In this document: positions 33,802 through 45,918 of the stretch, piece by piece | Position numbering within the stretch: the stretch's first letter is position 1 | Layout: every line of letters begins with the position of its first letter | Assembly: GCA_030052745.1 (NCBI GenBank) | Contig: JANBVO010000018.1 | Location: 620,001 to 684,000, forward strand | Length of the DNA: 64,000 nucleotides | Source: Pleurostoma richardsiae | Taxonomy: Eukaryota > Ascomycota > Sordariomycetes > Calosphaeriales > Pleurostomataceae | Reading direction: 5' to 3' | Notes under the pieces: model-generated | The model's database searches: none | Seen by the model: only the letters and a program-made list of their open reading frames with translations | What the model was told of the DNA's origin: nothing | Position numbers and translations under genes: made by a program

Positions 33802-35430
33802 TCAAAGAGTAGCGAAGGCCAGCGCAATTACGAGGGCAGCCACGGCAGAAGCGCCGGTGACAGCTCTCGCCGCGCCAGACGTCCCGTTGCCGCCTCCGCT
33901 CTGTCCCAGCCCAGGACGCCCCGTGCTGGTGCTGCTGGACGCTGCAGACGTCTTGCTGGCGGTCCCCGAGCTCGTCGCGCTGGGCTTGGTCGACTCGTCG
34001 CAGCCCGTCACGGCGGGGACCGCGCCCGCGCCGGACCCTATGGCGACGATGTCGGACCCGCAGTCGGCCGCCTGGCCGATATGCACCTCGGTGTTGTCCC
34101 AGTCGAAGACGACGTACGCGGCGCGCAGGAACGAGTCGCCAAGGATCTGCTGCTCGGTGTCGTCGCGGACGCCGATGCCCACGTAGCAGTACGAGTCGTC
34201 GCTCTCCAGCTGCAGGTCGCGGATGAAGGTGGCGTAGGGCACCTGCACCCACTTGCCGCTGAACTCGAAGTCGACGGAGCCGGAGCCGTCGCGCAGGGAG
34301 CAGGGCGCCACGAAGTTGCCCGCGTCGGTCTGGGAGGCGCCCATGTCGTTGAGGATGTCGACGACCAGGCTCTCGTGCAGCAACGAGGAGGTCGCGCCGC
34401 TGTCGAGCAGGACGATGCCGTCGGTGAAGTTGTAGGTCGCTTCGCTGCCGTCGGGGAGGGTCTGGCCGGCGGATGTCATCTCGACCGTGAGTCTGCAGCA
34501 GTTAATATACGGTTCTGCAATCTCGGAAGGGGCGGGGAGGGTTCGTGCCGTACCTGAACTTCCCCTCTGTGCTCATCATGATGGGGATCTTCTGCAGCTC
34601 GCCGTAGAATCTACCCTTGTCAAGACCGCCGAAGATAACAGCACCTGAACATGTCAGCCTCACATTCATCAGTCGTCGCCTCATGATGTTTACTCACCTT
34701 CGGACTCCTCGTAGCCGCGCAGATCCAAGCTGAACGCCCGGCTGCTGATGACTCCCTGCGAAGCCATCGAGTTCAGGGGCAGACTGTAAGGCATGTCTTG
34801 CTCGAAGCCGTAGTCCAGGTCAGGACCGAGACCAATGAGACCGGCGTAGATGTCGTAGCTCTCGATGGCAACGCCGAAGATCTGCGAAAAGGATGCACCT
34901 GAGATCTGTTAATATGGATTCTGGATACCTGTCCCCGACACATATCCCGGCTTACCTCCGAGCGTCACCGTGTCTTGGAAGTAGGCAAAGGTAGCGTTGC
35001 TGCCGTCACCATAGGCCACACCACCGGTCTCGTCGGCCGGACCCTGCGCGGAGCTGGAGCTGTCCGGATCATAGTAGCCGTAGTTCTGGCAGAGAGCCTG
35101 CTGGCTCTCAGCAGCGGTGGCGCACTGGGGATCGACCCAGAGCTCGGCAGAGCCGGTGTCGATCTGGACAACGACCGTCTGTCCAGGAGTCCCTAGTTGC
35201 ACTATTGGTGATATCAGCAGCTAGTCGGCCCGGCTCCCTGAGGAGTGTAACTCACGCTCCATGGAGTACATGATCTCCTCGTTCGCGGCTGCGACCTCGA
35301 CGGCATCTTTCCTCGCGAGTTTGCTGGCCGGTTTCTTCTGCGCCGTGACCGGCGCCCTGATGAACCCCTGGGCCAGTGCGCCTGACACCAGTCCGAGGAC
35401 GAGCCCCGCCTGTTTACTTATTCGTGCCAT
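33802..35430 (-). CDS. Pepsin-like aspartic protease, secreted and probably GPI-anchored
   Basis: Extracellular or cell-wall endopeptidase of the A1 (yapsin/CtsD-like) family. Five exons: 35430-35256, 35201-34956, 34898-34698, 34644-34554 and 34492-33802; 467 aa. The N-terminus is a signal peptide (GLVLGLVSGALA) followed by a basic propeptide. The first active-site motif is QIDTGSAELWV and the second is LLDSGATSSLL, both with the catalytic Asp. The flap Tyr is in VAYGDGS. After the catalytic domain comes a Ser/Thr/Gly-rich stretch, then a hydrophobic tail (VTGASAVAALVIALAFATL) without a basic end, which is the layout of a GPI-attachment signal. All exon phases agree. Substrate is not predictable. 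Confidence 0.92.
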
Positions 35431-37260
35431 CGTTGTGTGGTCACAATCAACTCAGACTGGAAAACAGGTCCGGGTATTGCGGCTCTGCTGCTGACGGAGG
35501 AGTAGCGAGAGGTCCAGGGAACGGATCATATTTGTAGGTCAGAGGTGATGACCCGCCCAACGACCCGTGCAAGTCTCGGCGCCAGCCGCAGCACCCCATG
35601 TGGCTGGCGCCAGAGTAGTACAACCTCCGGTCATTCAAGGAACCGGAATAAAGAACAAAGAGCTAAGTGAGGCGCGCAAGCTGAGCGATGGTGAGACGCC
35701 AGCGCAAGGCACACCGCGGACCAGGACCAGCCGGAGTGGCAGGCACCAAGCAATGGCAAGCAGACAAGCACCAATATTCCCCGTGAGAAGTGCCGCCGCC
35801 AGCAACGGCCTCCCACCGTCGTGCGTCCCTGGTGAGAGAGTCAGACTTGTGCCAAGCAAATAGCGCCGACAGCTGAGTTTGGGTCTCTGCCAAGCTCGCG
35901 AGGACGGCCAGTGACAGAGGGAAATAAGCATGCCAAGAGGGTCGGCCGGTGGCGGGGGCTTCCCTCAATCTTGGCAGCGCAAGTCTTCGGATACTGAGGA
36001 GGTTCGCTGTGCGACATTGCTTCCCTACGCCTAAGGTTATTGCTTCCCGATGAGCTGGTTGCCATAGGGCAGTGGTCTTGAAGGGAGTCAGTCTCGGAAT
36101 CTTAGTTTAGGTCTTGATATTGCTCATCACCTTCACCGTTAAAATAAGGTGCTTTTAACTAATCTTAGGCCAGGGAGGTTGAAAAAGCCTCGGATGAAGA
36201 CGGCTACGGCGGGCTGTGTCACAGGTTAGGCGGTTAGGAAGCAGAGCCTCTCGGCCGTCACCCGGACTCCGGCGCATTAAGCTTATGAGCTAAATCCTCT
36301 GAAGGATTTTGGCGTATAGCTCTTCGTAAATTACAAAACATGGCTCAAAAAGCTGGTAGGCTAGCCTACAGTGAGGTAATTGATCAACAGCATTGCTGGA
36401 CGACTTCGTTTTCGGAAGGGCAAATATGCACGCAAGTCCTAACAGTCCGCAATATGATGACCGGCGGCGAGCGAGACTGGTGATTACTCGGCCCCAGTGT
36501 GGTTCAGGGGCAAGCAGCCCAAACTTCAGAGGCGGGGCGAGCTGGTGATCAGGCTGGGTTCGTCGGCGGTCATACTAGAGGAGCATGCGTGTCTTGAATG
36601 CGTGACGGACCACCAACAATTCTAGGACTATAGGAGAGCGTGTCGACGTCATGCATCAATTCAGACCAGCTCCAGAGGATCTTGGGCATGAATTTGCAAA
36701 GCGGCCAATCCGGTCCGGATTACCAACTCGATCAAACACGGAGCCTTCAGTCAAAGCAACTCTATGCGCAGAGGCCTAGAGATGTCTCTGCGAAGACAAG
36801 ATGTAAGAATGCAAAGTTCTTCCACCTTCAGAGCAGGGGGGATCGAGACAACTCTTCAAAATAACAAGAGCTGATGCGTTCATATCATCCTTAGCATTTG
36901 TCGTAGTCTTTAGATCTCCCGGAAATTGGTACATGGGAAGGATGACCGTAAAGCGCTCCGGCTTCTATCGGGACCGTCAGCGAGATGCCGACGGCATTCA
37001 TCGCCGGCCGCTGCTGGTAGGCGATGCGCCTTATCATTGCCGTAATCGAAAGTTGGCCGGGCTTCAGCTCGGCGAATCACATTGCGGAGCAGCCGCGGTG
37101 GGCGAGGAGAGCGGCCAACCTGCCGCTACGCCTGCGCTAATACTGAAAAGATGCTGTGGCTCTAGCGGGAGTTGCAGCACTTCTGCTACTGCTGCTACGT
37201 GCTTTCGTTTCATAGGTACCCTTACAGAACAGCTGCGGCAGTTACAGCAATATTTCGGAG
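35431..37260. other. Long intergenic stretch, no gene recognised
   Basis: About 1.8 kb between the divergent aspartic protease and aldolase genes. I see no conserved domain, RNA gene or tandem repeat. Open frames here, such as 36933-37319, look like chance or shadow frames. Confidence 0.5.
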
Positions 37261-38682
37261 ATGAGAACGTTCCCCAGGGGCATTTACACGCCGTTGCCCT
37301 GCTTTTTCAAGGAGAATGAGGAGCTTGGTGAGTTCCCGCATGGTCATATAACACGAATACTACTTCTAACACATGACTGTAGACTTAGATGCATTCGAGA
37401 GACATGTTAAGTGTAAGATGGGCTAGACGGCACAATGCTCAACTGCCAGTGTGTTCTAACCCAGCTGCAGTCACAGCAGGTGCGGGAACTGTGCCCGTGG
37501 TTTCAGGGACGATGGGCGAGGCAGTCCACCTGGTTAGTGACACGTAGAGCGCAAGTCAGTGATCATACTCATCAACCTACGATTAGAGCCACAAAGAGAA
37601 AGCACAACTCATCAAGGCGGCACGGTCTGCTCTCGACAGCATTGGTCTCACCAAAATGCCCATCATTGCCGGCGCGGGTGCTGCTAGTACGCGCGAGTCA
37701 ATCCAGCTGGCCAAGGAAGCTGCAGCTGCCGGCGCAGATTTCGTGATGGCGATCCCGCCCGGATACTACGCTGGAGCTCTGCTGGCGGACGTAACCTCCA
37801 TAAAGAAGTTCTTCGTCGACATCGCCGAGGCGTCACCGCTACCTGTGTATGCATTCCATCGGCCAAGACAACCATTACTCTTCGCTAATATTGACACTAC
37901 AGAATCCTGTACAATTTCCCGGCAGTCTCTGGTGGCATCGATATGGATAGCGACTTGATCGTCGATATTGTGAAGGCGTCGCCCAATGTTTGCGGCGTGA
38001 AACTAACGTAAGACTCCTCAGAGGGATCCAGTTGATTCAATAGAGCACTAAACAGAACAGCTGCGCAAATGTTGGAAAGCTCACACGGATCATGGGCGAA
38101 GTGGATGACCTTGAATTCCAGAAGGCATATCCTCGCCGCTACAGCGATATGCCCTTCCAGGCCATTGACGGCTTCATTGACTTTCTCTTGCCCTCTATTG
38201 CCGTTGGCTCAGCCGGTGCTATCAGCGGGCTCCCAAACGTTGCGCCCGTATGTTTTCTAGGCAGAAGGATGAGTGTCTCATTGAAGGCGAAGCTAACTGG
38301 GTTTAAACAGAAAGCTTGTGTAAAGCTCTGGGAGCTATGTCAATCTCTAGACGACCCGACTAGCTATAAAAAGGCACAGGAACTGCAGAAGCTCATTTCA
38401 CTTGCTGACGGTATTGCACTCAAGATAGGGGTTTGTGCTTTTATTACTACCTCTGCGCAGACGGATAGTGCTGACATTTGGGAACAGATCTCCGGAATGA
38501 AGAGACTGCTCAACAGACAGTTTGGCTATGGAATCAGGCCCCGCCTCCCACTCTTGCCAATGAGCGACGAAAAAGCTGAGGCTGTGTTCTCACACAAGTA
38601 TTTGAAGGAGCTTCTAGAGCTGGAAAGCACATTACCGGAGCCGTCGTTAGGGGATGTTGAGTCTTCGCTGGCTCTCCGGTAA
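37261..38682 (+). CDS. DHDPS/4-hydroxy-2-oxoglutarate aldolase family enzyme
   Basis: Class I aldolase or synthase of the dihydrodipicolinate synthase superfamily, a TIM barrel that forms a Schiff base. Eight exons: 37261-37327, 37383-37412, 37471-37532, 37587-37846, 37903-38007, 38061-38247, 38311-38430 and 38488-38682; 341 aa, all phases consistent. The start gives MRTFPRGIYTPLPCFF. Splicing restores VPVVSGTMGEAVHLSHKEK, then PIIAGAGAASTRES, PLPVILYNFPAVSGG (with the catalytic Tyr) and CGVKLTCANVGKL (with the Schiff-base Lys). GSAGAISGLPN follows. Filamentous fungi have no lysine synthesis by the DAP route, so a catabolic role on 2-oxo acids is more likely. It is convergent with the alcohol dehydrogenase gene. 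The exact substrate is not known. Confidence 0.88.
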
Positions 38683-38977
38683 CGACACTACGGCGTAGTT
38701 GTTATATAAGTAGTCGTGAATGTCAAAGTGATGAATAATTACTATATTAGGAGACCGGGTGACATCGCTTGGTTGACGAGTCTTGAAGTATCCGTGTTCA
38801 ATATTTGCCTACGGCAGAGGAGACCTACTTGCACAGTCGAGATGCCATGACGAAGGAGACCAACCGACCACTGACCACGTTCCCCCTCCCATCTAGTCGC
38901 AGGCCGTCTCAAGGACATCTAATAATCTAGTCTTACTACTAGTTTATACCTTCCCAAGACAGAATCGGTTTGACGAC

Positions 38978-40275
38978 CTAAATCGCAGATCCAAACTCAG
39001 TATGCGCATAGTCGGTGTTGTGGAATGAATGTAGAACATGGTGACAACCTACCGATCCTTTTCTAAGGTCCTCAATGGCTCGGTCCAAGTCCGTCGCAGG
39101 ATAGATCTTGGCTAGTCGATCAAGGGGCATCTTCCCATCATAGTAGAGTTGAATCATATGCGGTATGAACTATTGCGTAAAAGGAATTAGTGTTGGACTC
39201 ATTCGAGAGAAAATAAGACTTACTGTCTGAGGGTTTGCTCCTCCTTCTGCTACACCAATCACGCGCCGGCTGCCCGACACAAGAGAGAAAGGGCTGACTT
39301 CTATCCTAGCCTCCGGACCCGCCGCGCCAACAAGGGCCAGAGTGCCAGCGGCAGCCAGGGATTGGAATGCGGCTTCCATAAGGCTCCTCGACGAAGTCGT
39401 GTCTACGACAAAGTTGACTCCGTCAGGCAATATATTTCTGATCGCAGCGTTGAGATCAGAGTTTGTCTTAGTGTTGATCGTGTGCTTCGCGCCGAGCTCC
39501 AACGCGATCTGGAGCTTCGAATCCTGGATGTCAACGGCGATGATTTCCTCTAATCCCAGGGACTTTGCAGCTAGCATGGCAGCAAGCCCAACCGATCCCA
39601 CGCCCAAGACCGCAATAGAGTCGACGCTCTTCGGCTGCAGCACATTCAGCACCGTCCCTGCCCCGGTCATGTATCCACAAGACAGAGGAGCAAGGAAAGC
39701 AAGATCCTCCGGGCGCACGTCGACTTTGACGGCTGCAGTCTGGGGCACGATCACCAGCTTGCTGAAAGAGGATTGTCCAAAGAACTGCCCATAGACCGGC
39801 GTCCCGTCGGGCAGGGAGATTGGTGACGTTCCATCATCGCGTCCGGTGGCGAGGAGGTTGATCTCATTGACGGACGGGCAAGTCGCACTGCGCCCCTCTA
39901 GACAGGCGCGACACCTGCCACATGAGCGGAATGTGAGCTGGACCGTATCGCCAGGGGCTAGACGGTCGCTGGGGACGCCAGGCCCGACCTGGCGCACGAT
40001 GCCGGCGCCTTCATGACCCAGCACAGCCGGAAACTCTTTGATAGCTACCAGACCTTTCTGGGCGAATATGTCCTAATGCAAGAAATGAGCAACGGGCCAC
40101 ATAACGCAACACCCTTCTCAAGAGTTCATACACTATGGCAGACTCCGGTGTACTTCACTTCTACCAGCACCTCATCCTCTCGCAGCCCATCCAGGACGAC
40201 GTCCGTGAGGACGAAAGGGTCGTCAGCCTTGTTCACCACGTAGGCCTTGGTCACGATATTCAATGCTCCAGCCAT
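38978..40275 (-). CDS. Zinc-dependent alcohol dehydrogenase (MDR family, aryl-alcohol type)
   Basis: NAD(P)-linked medium-chain alcohol dehydrogenase. Exons 40275-40132, 40072-39224 and 39169-38978. The first join gives TGVCHSDIFAQKG, placing the catalytic-zinc Cys, and GHEGAGIVRQVG supplies the zinc His and Glu. The structural-zinc loop is CGRCRACLEGRSATC. The cofactor motif is VLGVGSVGLAAM with an acidic Asp (AVDIQD), which favours NAD. LSCGYMTGAGTVLN matches the aryl-alcohol/benzyl-alcohol subgroup. The C-terminus is uncertain: the last exon reads in frame to a stop at 38978, or an intron may start at 39052. It sits between an aldolase and an SDR, suggesting a shared catabolic route. Substrate is inferred only as an alcohol or aldehyde. 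Confidence 0.88.
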
Positions 40276-41712
40276 TCTCGCGTTGCTCGACGACCAGGTC
40301 TTCTTCACGAGAACAGGTGAGAGGGACGGCAATAGAAGGTCATGGGAGGATGGGGTGGTGGATGCTACTGTTGCTGTACAGGGGGGGGGACACAGCCCTT
40401 TTGAAACTGCGAGCTTATCCTCGCCGAGATACGACACTTACTCCACACAGAGGGCGCCAAAATGATGGATGGGGGTTGTGGGGAAAGCAGGGACTAGACG
40501 CACGTAGCTAGGTCACACGGCATGAGCGAATCCGGGGAAACCGGGGTATCTACTGTACACACACGACCTCACCCATGTCTATCATAAGAGATGATACGCC
40601 ATCTAGTAGCTGAGTCCGGAGCTAACAGGTATGCACAAGGTCGGCTCAACGCGCCGTTACACCGCTAATCAGAACGTGAAGTCTGCCTGTCGACGCATAC
40701 AGGTGAGGGGACTTGAGTTCCGCCCAATCGAGAGGCATGTACGTTGATCATGCGCCTGGTCTGTTTCGGGGAGCGCCTGTTGCTCCGACCCGAGGATTGT
40801 CTTTTGCGTGGACTCGGGCGAGCTGTTGCCCAGCGTTCGAACACCGAATACAAGCTTCACGTGAAGAACTCAACAGCGGTGATGCTGAAACAACCAAGAC
40901 AAAAGACAATGGGAAAGATGCCACAATGCTGCGCAGCATGGTTTGCACAGTCAAGCGGAGGACCATGTTGTTTCCAGGCACTCGGTAGTCCTAGGTCAGG
41001 AACAGCTTTGGCGGGGTCATAGTAAAGGCCGAGCTCCGCTGGAGCTGTGCCGTATTGAGACCGACGATATGGGTAGTGTCACGTCACTAGTCATGCTTGC
41101 AGTTGGAGCTCAAGACAACACGCAACCTGACAACGGTATCGGTTGCTGAAAATGCTCAGAGTGGTGTAGTGTAGAAACCCATAACTAGTGGCTCCGTAAC
41201 CAGCAAACAGCCCGCTCAAACTAAATCTGGCTCGGCCGCAGACACGGCGACGGTGACAGGTGCCTCCTGCCGGCCTGGCGTGATGCCTTGTGTAGCTCGG
41301 GCCACTGACCTTACCCCAACCTCTTGCCAAAACCAATTCTAGACCTGGCCCCGGTAGTGCGAAGATAGTCCACACCATCATGAATGGCCTCGATGCGGGG
41401 CCCCGTTCATGCGCGGGGCCAGGGAGGCACAGGACAACCCCGGAAAAACAATCTCGTACTGCGACATTGTCACTATCTTCTTCTGCAGGTGGCCAGGCAA
41501 ACAGGTGCGCGATGAGACGAGGAGCCTGATACCTGATGGGGAGAACTATACTTGTACTTAAAAGCTGCCACCCCTCTGTCAGGGAACTGTAGAGCTGTGT
41601 TTGGCCATAATGAATTGCTTGGCCCCCAGTCTTCAGCATCACGAACAAGCAGGACTGACAACCTGATCTTAAGACCACACTAAGCCCGTGACTGTCCAGC
41701 ATCCTCTACAAA
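40276..41712. promoter_or_regulatory. Divergent promoter region of alcohol dehydrogenase and SDR genes
   Basis: A 1.4-kb gap between two start codons. It includes a small inverted repeat at 41032-41046 (AGCTCC, 3-bp spacer, GGAGCT). No coding region is supported. Confidence 0.45.
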
Positions 41713-42847
41713 ATGGCTCTACAACTCACTGCTTCTGGCTTCCTGGGCACTTCCATCCTTCTCTCCCAGCTGCCTCGTATCGTTGGCTCTACCCTTCCAC
41801 GCACACTCCCTCGCTACTATCGCCGCTTCGCAACCATGTCTTCGCCCGTCAACTCCCAACTCCCCTTCACTGGCAAGGTCATTGCCGTCACGGGTGCCGC
41901 CCGGGGCATCGGCTTCGGTATCGCCAAGTACCTCACCGAGCGTGGCGCCGTGGTGTCAATGAGCGACATCCTAGATACGGATCTGAAGAGCGCCAAGGAG
42001 CGGCTAGCCAAGGAGGCCCCCGCGGGGACCGTCGACACCCAGGTTGTGGATGTCAGCAAGAACGACCAGGTCGTGGGCTGGCTGAAGGGGGTCAAAGAGC
42101 GCTTCGGAAAGATCGATGGAGCGGTGAATAATGCTGGTACGTCTCTGGTCCCGCCCTCGTCTGCCCTGCTTGCCTCCCCGAATGTCTCGTACGAATCTGT
42201 TGGTTTTTCTTCCGTGTCACAGGCGTCTGCGAGATTATGCCAATTCAAGAGCTCCCGGAAGAGGTCTTTGACAAGATGATCAGCATCAATGTCAAGGGAG
42301 TATTCAACTGCCTAAAAGCCGAAATGGGCCTTCTCGAGGATGGCGGCAGCATCGTCAACATATCCAGCGTCGCCGGCCTGGTCGGCATCCCCGGCATCTC
42401 AGTGTATTGCGCCAGCAAACACGCCGTGATCGGTCTCACAAAGGCTGCGGCGAAGGAGATCGCGCCCAGGAAGATTCGGGTCAATGCCATCGCACCGTGA
42501 GTCCAAGCCTCCCCCGCAAAAGCCCCCCGAAACTAGCGAGCCTTTGCTCATGAAGAACTCATGTCCGTGCAGAGGCTCTATCGAGACGGACATGATGCGC
42601 TATGCCAATTCAGTAGTGGGAGAGAGTGCGGCTTCTTTGGCACTCCTAAACCGCTATGGCACGCCACAGGAGATCGCCGCGCTGGCTGCGTACCTTCTCG
42701 GTGACGAGGTGAGTCGCCTAAATGAGCTCGTTAGCTCGTGTCTGCAAAAAAAGCGTGTATAAAGAGAGTGACATGCTGACCTGAGTGCAGAGTAAATTCA
42801 CGACCAGCTCCACCTACACTTGCGACGGAGGGTACACGGACTTCTAA
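41713..42847 (+). CDS. Short-chain dehydrogenase/reductase (FabG-like) with possible mitochondrial presequence
   Basis: Classical SDR that reduces or oxidises a keto/hydroxy group with NAD(P). Four exons: 41713-42136, 42223-42496, 42573-42708 and 42791-42847; 296 aa. The cofactor motif is TGAARGIGFG, then NNAGVCEI created at the first join. The catalytic Ser is in SIVNISSVAG and the YxxxK pair in YCASKH; the end is CDGGYTDF. The first 41 residues (MALQLTASGFL ... YYRRFAT) have many Arg, Ser and Thr and no acidic residue, which fits a mitochondrial targeting peptide; an internal ATG at MSSPVNSQ (41836) would give a cytosolic form. It is divergent from the alcohol dehydrogenase. Confidence 0.9.
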
Positions 42848-43724
42848 CGCTGCCACAACGTCCCCTGACAGGTTAGATGACAGAAGTGACTAGCCCGCCG
42901 AGCGGAAGGCGGATGGACTTGTACGAAAATGTAACTGAGCGCACATTGGAACATGGTGCGATGATCGTGAAGCAGAGCTTCAGAATAGCATGATATTTCC
43001 TTTTTAATGATAGTTGGGTAGCAGGAAAAGTCGCGGGGCGTAATTCATCTAAGACGGCAAGCCAGTTTGCGTGTGCCTTCATTTCCTGCCCAAAGCATCA
43101 ATAAGAAAGCTTCCGTTTATACGCGGCAATGGCCTTGCCAACAAGGACTTCTCGGAAGAATAATCCCAGCGTGCCCGGTTTAGAATCCTAGCAAACGTCC
43201 CTTCGCGTCGAGAAAGCCGCGATGCCGCCTACGCTTATGCATGTTGTTGTTGTCGTCACGCACGTCCAAGAAGTATAGATACTACACTGAAGGATGTATT
43301 ACGCATCTACTTCACCTGTCGCTTGTTGTTCGTGACTCCTGGATCTCGCAGCCCTGCTTGGCGAATATCTCCTGGGTATATAGAATAATTTTTCTATCCT
43401 AAGTCAGTGGGCAGGTCTAGATTACCTGTATTTCAAGCATACAGTCTTCTACCTAAACCGAAAGACTTCTCAAGTTGATGTGCTATTTAGTCGTCATCCG
43501 ACAAGCCGGGTACTAAACAGTGAAAAGGGTGTAAACGTGCCCACCAGTGCTCATGAAGCAAGTTGCTACTATTTCATCTCATAATGCCATAACCGTAGCC
43601 TCTAATATTGGCGTTGGTGAGTGACAATCTGTAACAACTTCATGTCAATGATGAGCAGAAGTGCCACCACTGTCAAGCCGACACATAGGCATGAGACTTG
43701 CGACTCAAGTCCAACGGGCTTGGC
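42848..43724. other. Intergenic, convergent 3' ends
   Basis: Between the SDR stop and the stop of the Zn2Cys6 regulator. Nothing recognisable seen. Confidence 0.5.
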
Positions 43725-45918
43725 TTATGCCTCCATCTCAGCAAAGTTATTCAACAAAGTCTCAACCCTCAGCAGACCCAGATTCGTCAACCCCTTCATC
43801 CCCGCCGCCCCATTCGCCGCGACGCGGTTCGCCCACCGCCACCTCTTCACCAAGCCCTGGAGCTCCGCGCGCTCCTCGCTGAAGCCGTCCCCGCCCGTCC
43901 TCCCCGGCCGGGACACGACGTGCAGCAGGTGCACCATGAAGGAGCCCGCCATCGCGAAGCCTGCGCGGCTCCAGCTGTGCCAGAAGGCGTTCCACTGCAC
44001 GTCCGTCAGCGTCTCGACGAACTCGACGAACTCCCTCACGCACAGCAGGGCGCCTCGCGTGACGGCGGTGGCGCCGTCGAGGAGGGCGGTCGACTGCTGT
44101 CGCTGGTGCGAGCTGCTCAGCGGACGGAGGAGGGCGCGGAAGAGGCTCATGTGCGTGACGATGTAGGAGAGGTGGACCGACGCGTTGCCGTCTAGGTCCT
44201 GCTCACCGAAGCCCATCCGAGACGAGGAGTGGGCTTCTTTTGAAGTGTTAAATTTCAGGGTTGAGGGCAGTTGGTCTCTCCAGTCCTTGAGTCTCACGCG
44301 GATGGGCCGTGCCGCGTCGAGTGAATACGGCAGATCCGCTGATGTCCGCCTGCTCCCACGGACTGTGTAGTAGGTTTCCCGGACATCGCATAATATAGCT
44401 GTTAATGTGGTTAGGTAGTAAAAGTGGGATTTTGTCTGCGGTGCGTCCGAGAGAGAGTCGTCGATGTCGTCCGGTCGAAGATCGAGCACGTCGTAGTCCT
44501 CATCGTGCAAGTGGCTCGGCATCCCGCGTGCGACGGCGATCCACTTCTCCATCGTCCACAAGGACCACCATAAGCGCCGGCGAAGCCGTCTCTCCCAAAG
44601 AGGAACGGAGTTCCAGGTTGACGGATCACGATGTAGACCTATTGTCTGCCCGGCTGCAAGGGTGCTGGAAATCAGACTCCAGGTAAAGGCCGTGTCGGAG
44701 AGGTAGTAGTTCGTTGGTAGCCTCTGAAGCAGGAGCAGTCCAGCTTGTACCGTCGTCAGAGACGGTGCGTGCAGTTCCTGCGACAGGCCGAGCCAGCACA
44801 GGCGGTACAGCTGCTCGCTCGACGGTGGATGCAGGAGCAGATGAACTAGCTTTTCGTCGTACATCAAGAAGGGAAGAGCTGTTGCGCATATGGCAGTCAG
44901 CAGAGCTAGAGACATATTACTCAGCTCGTCCGGACTGTCTGGTATCTGATGGCGTGAGAGGACCGGAAAGTAAGGGTCAACGAATCGCGCGTAAAGCTGG
45001 ATTAAGTTCCAGGCAGCCGCTGGGCTCAGCAGTTTCCACAGTTCTGTCCAGGCGTTATCAACCTCCTGGGAGTCAAGCCTGGGCTCCGCCCGCTCGATCA
45101 GGTTCTTGTCGGTGATGCCAAATAACGTGGGCTGGTCGACGACTTTGTCTTCAGAGATTGCAGGGCGGCCCAGTCTCCGGTATTTCAAGCCGCTCACTCG
45201 TGGTTTCGTTACGTTGCGCTCGTCATAGGCTTCCCGGCTCAGTAGATACACATCAGAGACTCCCGTCGGTCCTATGTAGAAGCTAAATGCACCTGGAAGA
45301 AACTCGAGAGATTCAGCTCGTGTCTGCTGGGCTGTTTGGCTATGCTGTACGTCTTGAACCAGAGGAGAGGCGACTGAGCCCGTCGACGAGCTGCTGGATG
45401 TTCTTGGGGCCGACAAAGCCTCGGGTGGCTCAGGGACGGTCCCAAACGGATCATGAAACGCTCCAAAGGTCTCTAGAGCAAATGGTCCTGGGTCCGACGC
45501 GAAGTTATCGTGGATCCCCGTGCCCGCGTGATGTTCGAAGAAGAGTGCATGGCTCAGAGGGGAGAAGGTGAGAGCGTTGCCTTCCTCGCTCCATCCGCTG
45601 ATAACAAGTCAGTTCTGTTCCACTCTCCCACTGTATCATGGTCACCGGCACCTACCTTTGACTCTGGCCCCCATCAGCCCGCCCGGAACCTGGCCGACTT
45701 GGTCTCTTCCGCGGGCCGGGGCCTTCCTCGAAGGTACAAGAAATGCCCTTCTTTGAGCACCGGCGGCAGGGAGGACAGACTGGCATGTCACAGGCCACTT
45801 TCCTCTTGCGGCAGGAGTCGCACGGCCTTGACTTGCGGGACTTATAGATCCGGCCTGCGGAAGCGGAGGTCATTTCCATTCCCGCCGTCGTGGTCCCGAC
45901 AGGCGATAAGGCCGGCAT
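43725..45918 (-). CDS. Zn2Cys6 transcription factor
   Basis: Nuclear regulator. Two exons, 45918-45656 and 45597-43725; 711 aa. The zinc cluster near residue 32 is CDSCRKRKVACDMPVCPPC followed by RCSKKGISCTF and a GPGPRKRP tail. The spacing is not the strict textbook one, and the cluster followed by PRKR resembles the Dal81/TamA group of nitrogen-catabolism regulators, though I would not name it. The large C-terminal half is a fungal-specific TF domain: LYARFVDPYFPVLSRHQIP, LHRDPSTWN and LRRRLWWSLWTMEKW are its usual landmarks. It lies between the SDR/alcohol dehydrogenase/aldolase group and the anion transporter/TauD pair, and so is a candidate controller of either set. Confidence 0.87.

Noticed and set aside
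36933-37319. 128-codon plus-strand frame just before the aldolase gene
   Set aside because: It overlaps the aldolase first exon in another frame, and the splice-consistent start at 37261 explains the conserved sequence better.
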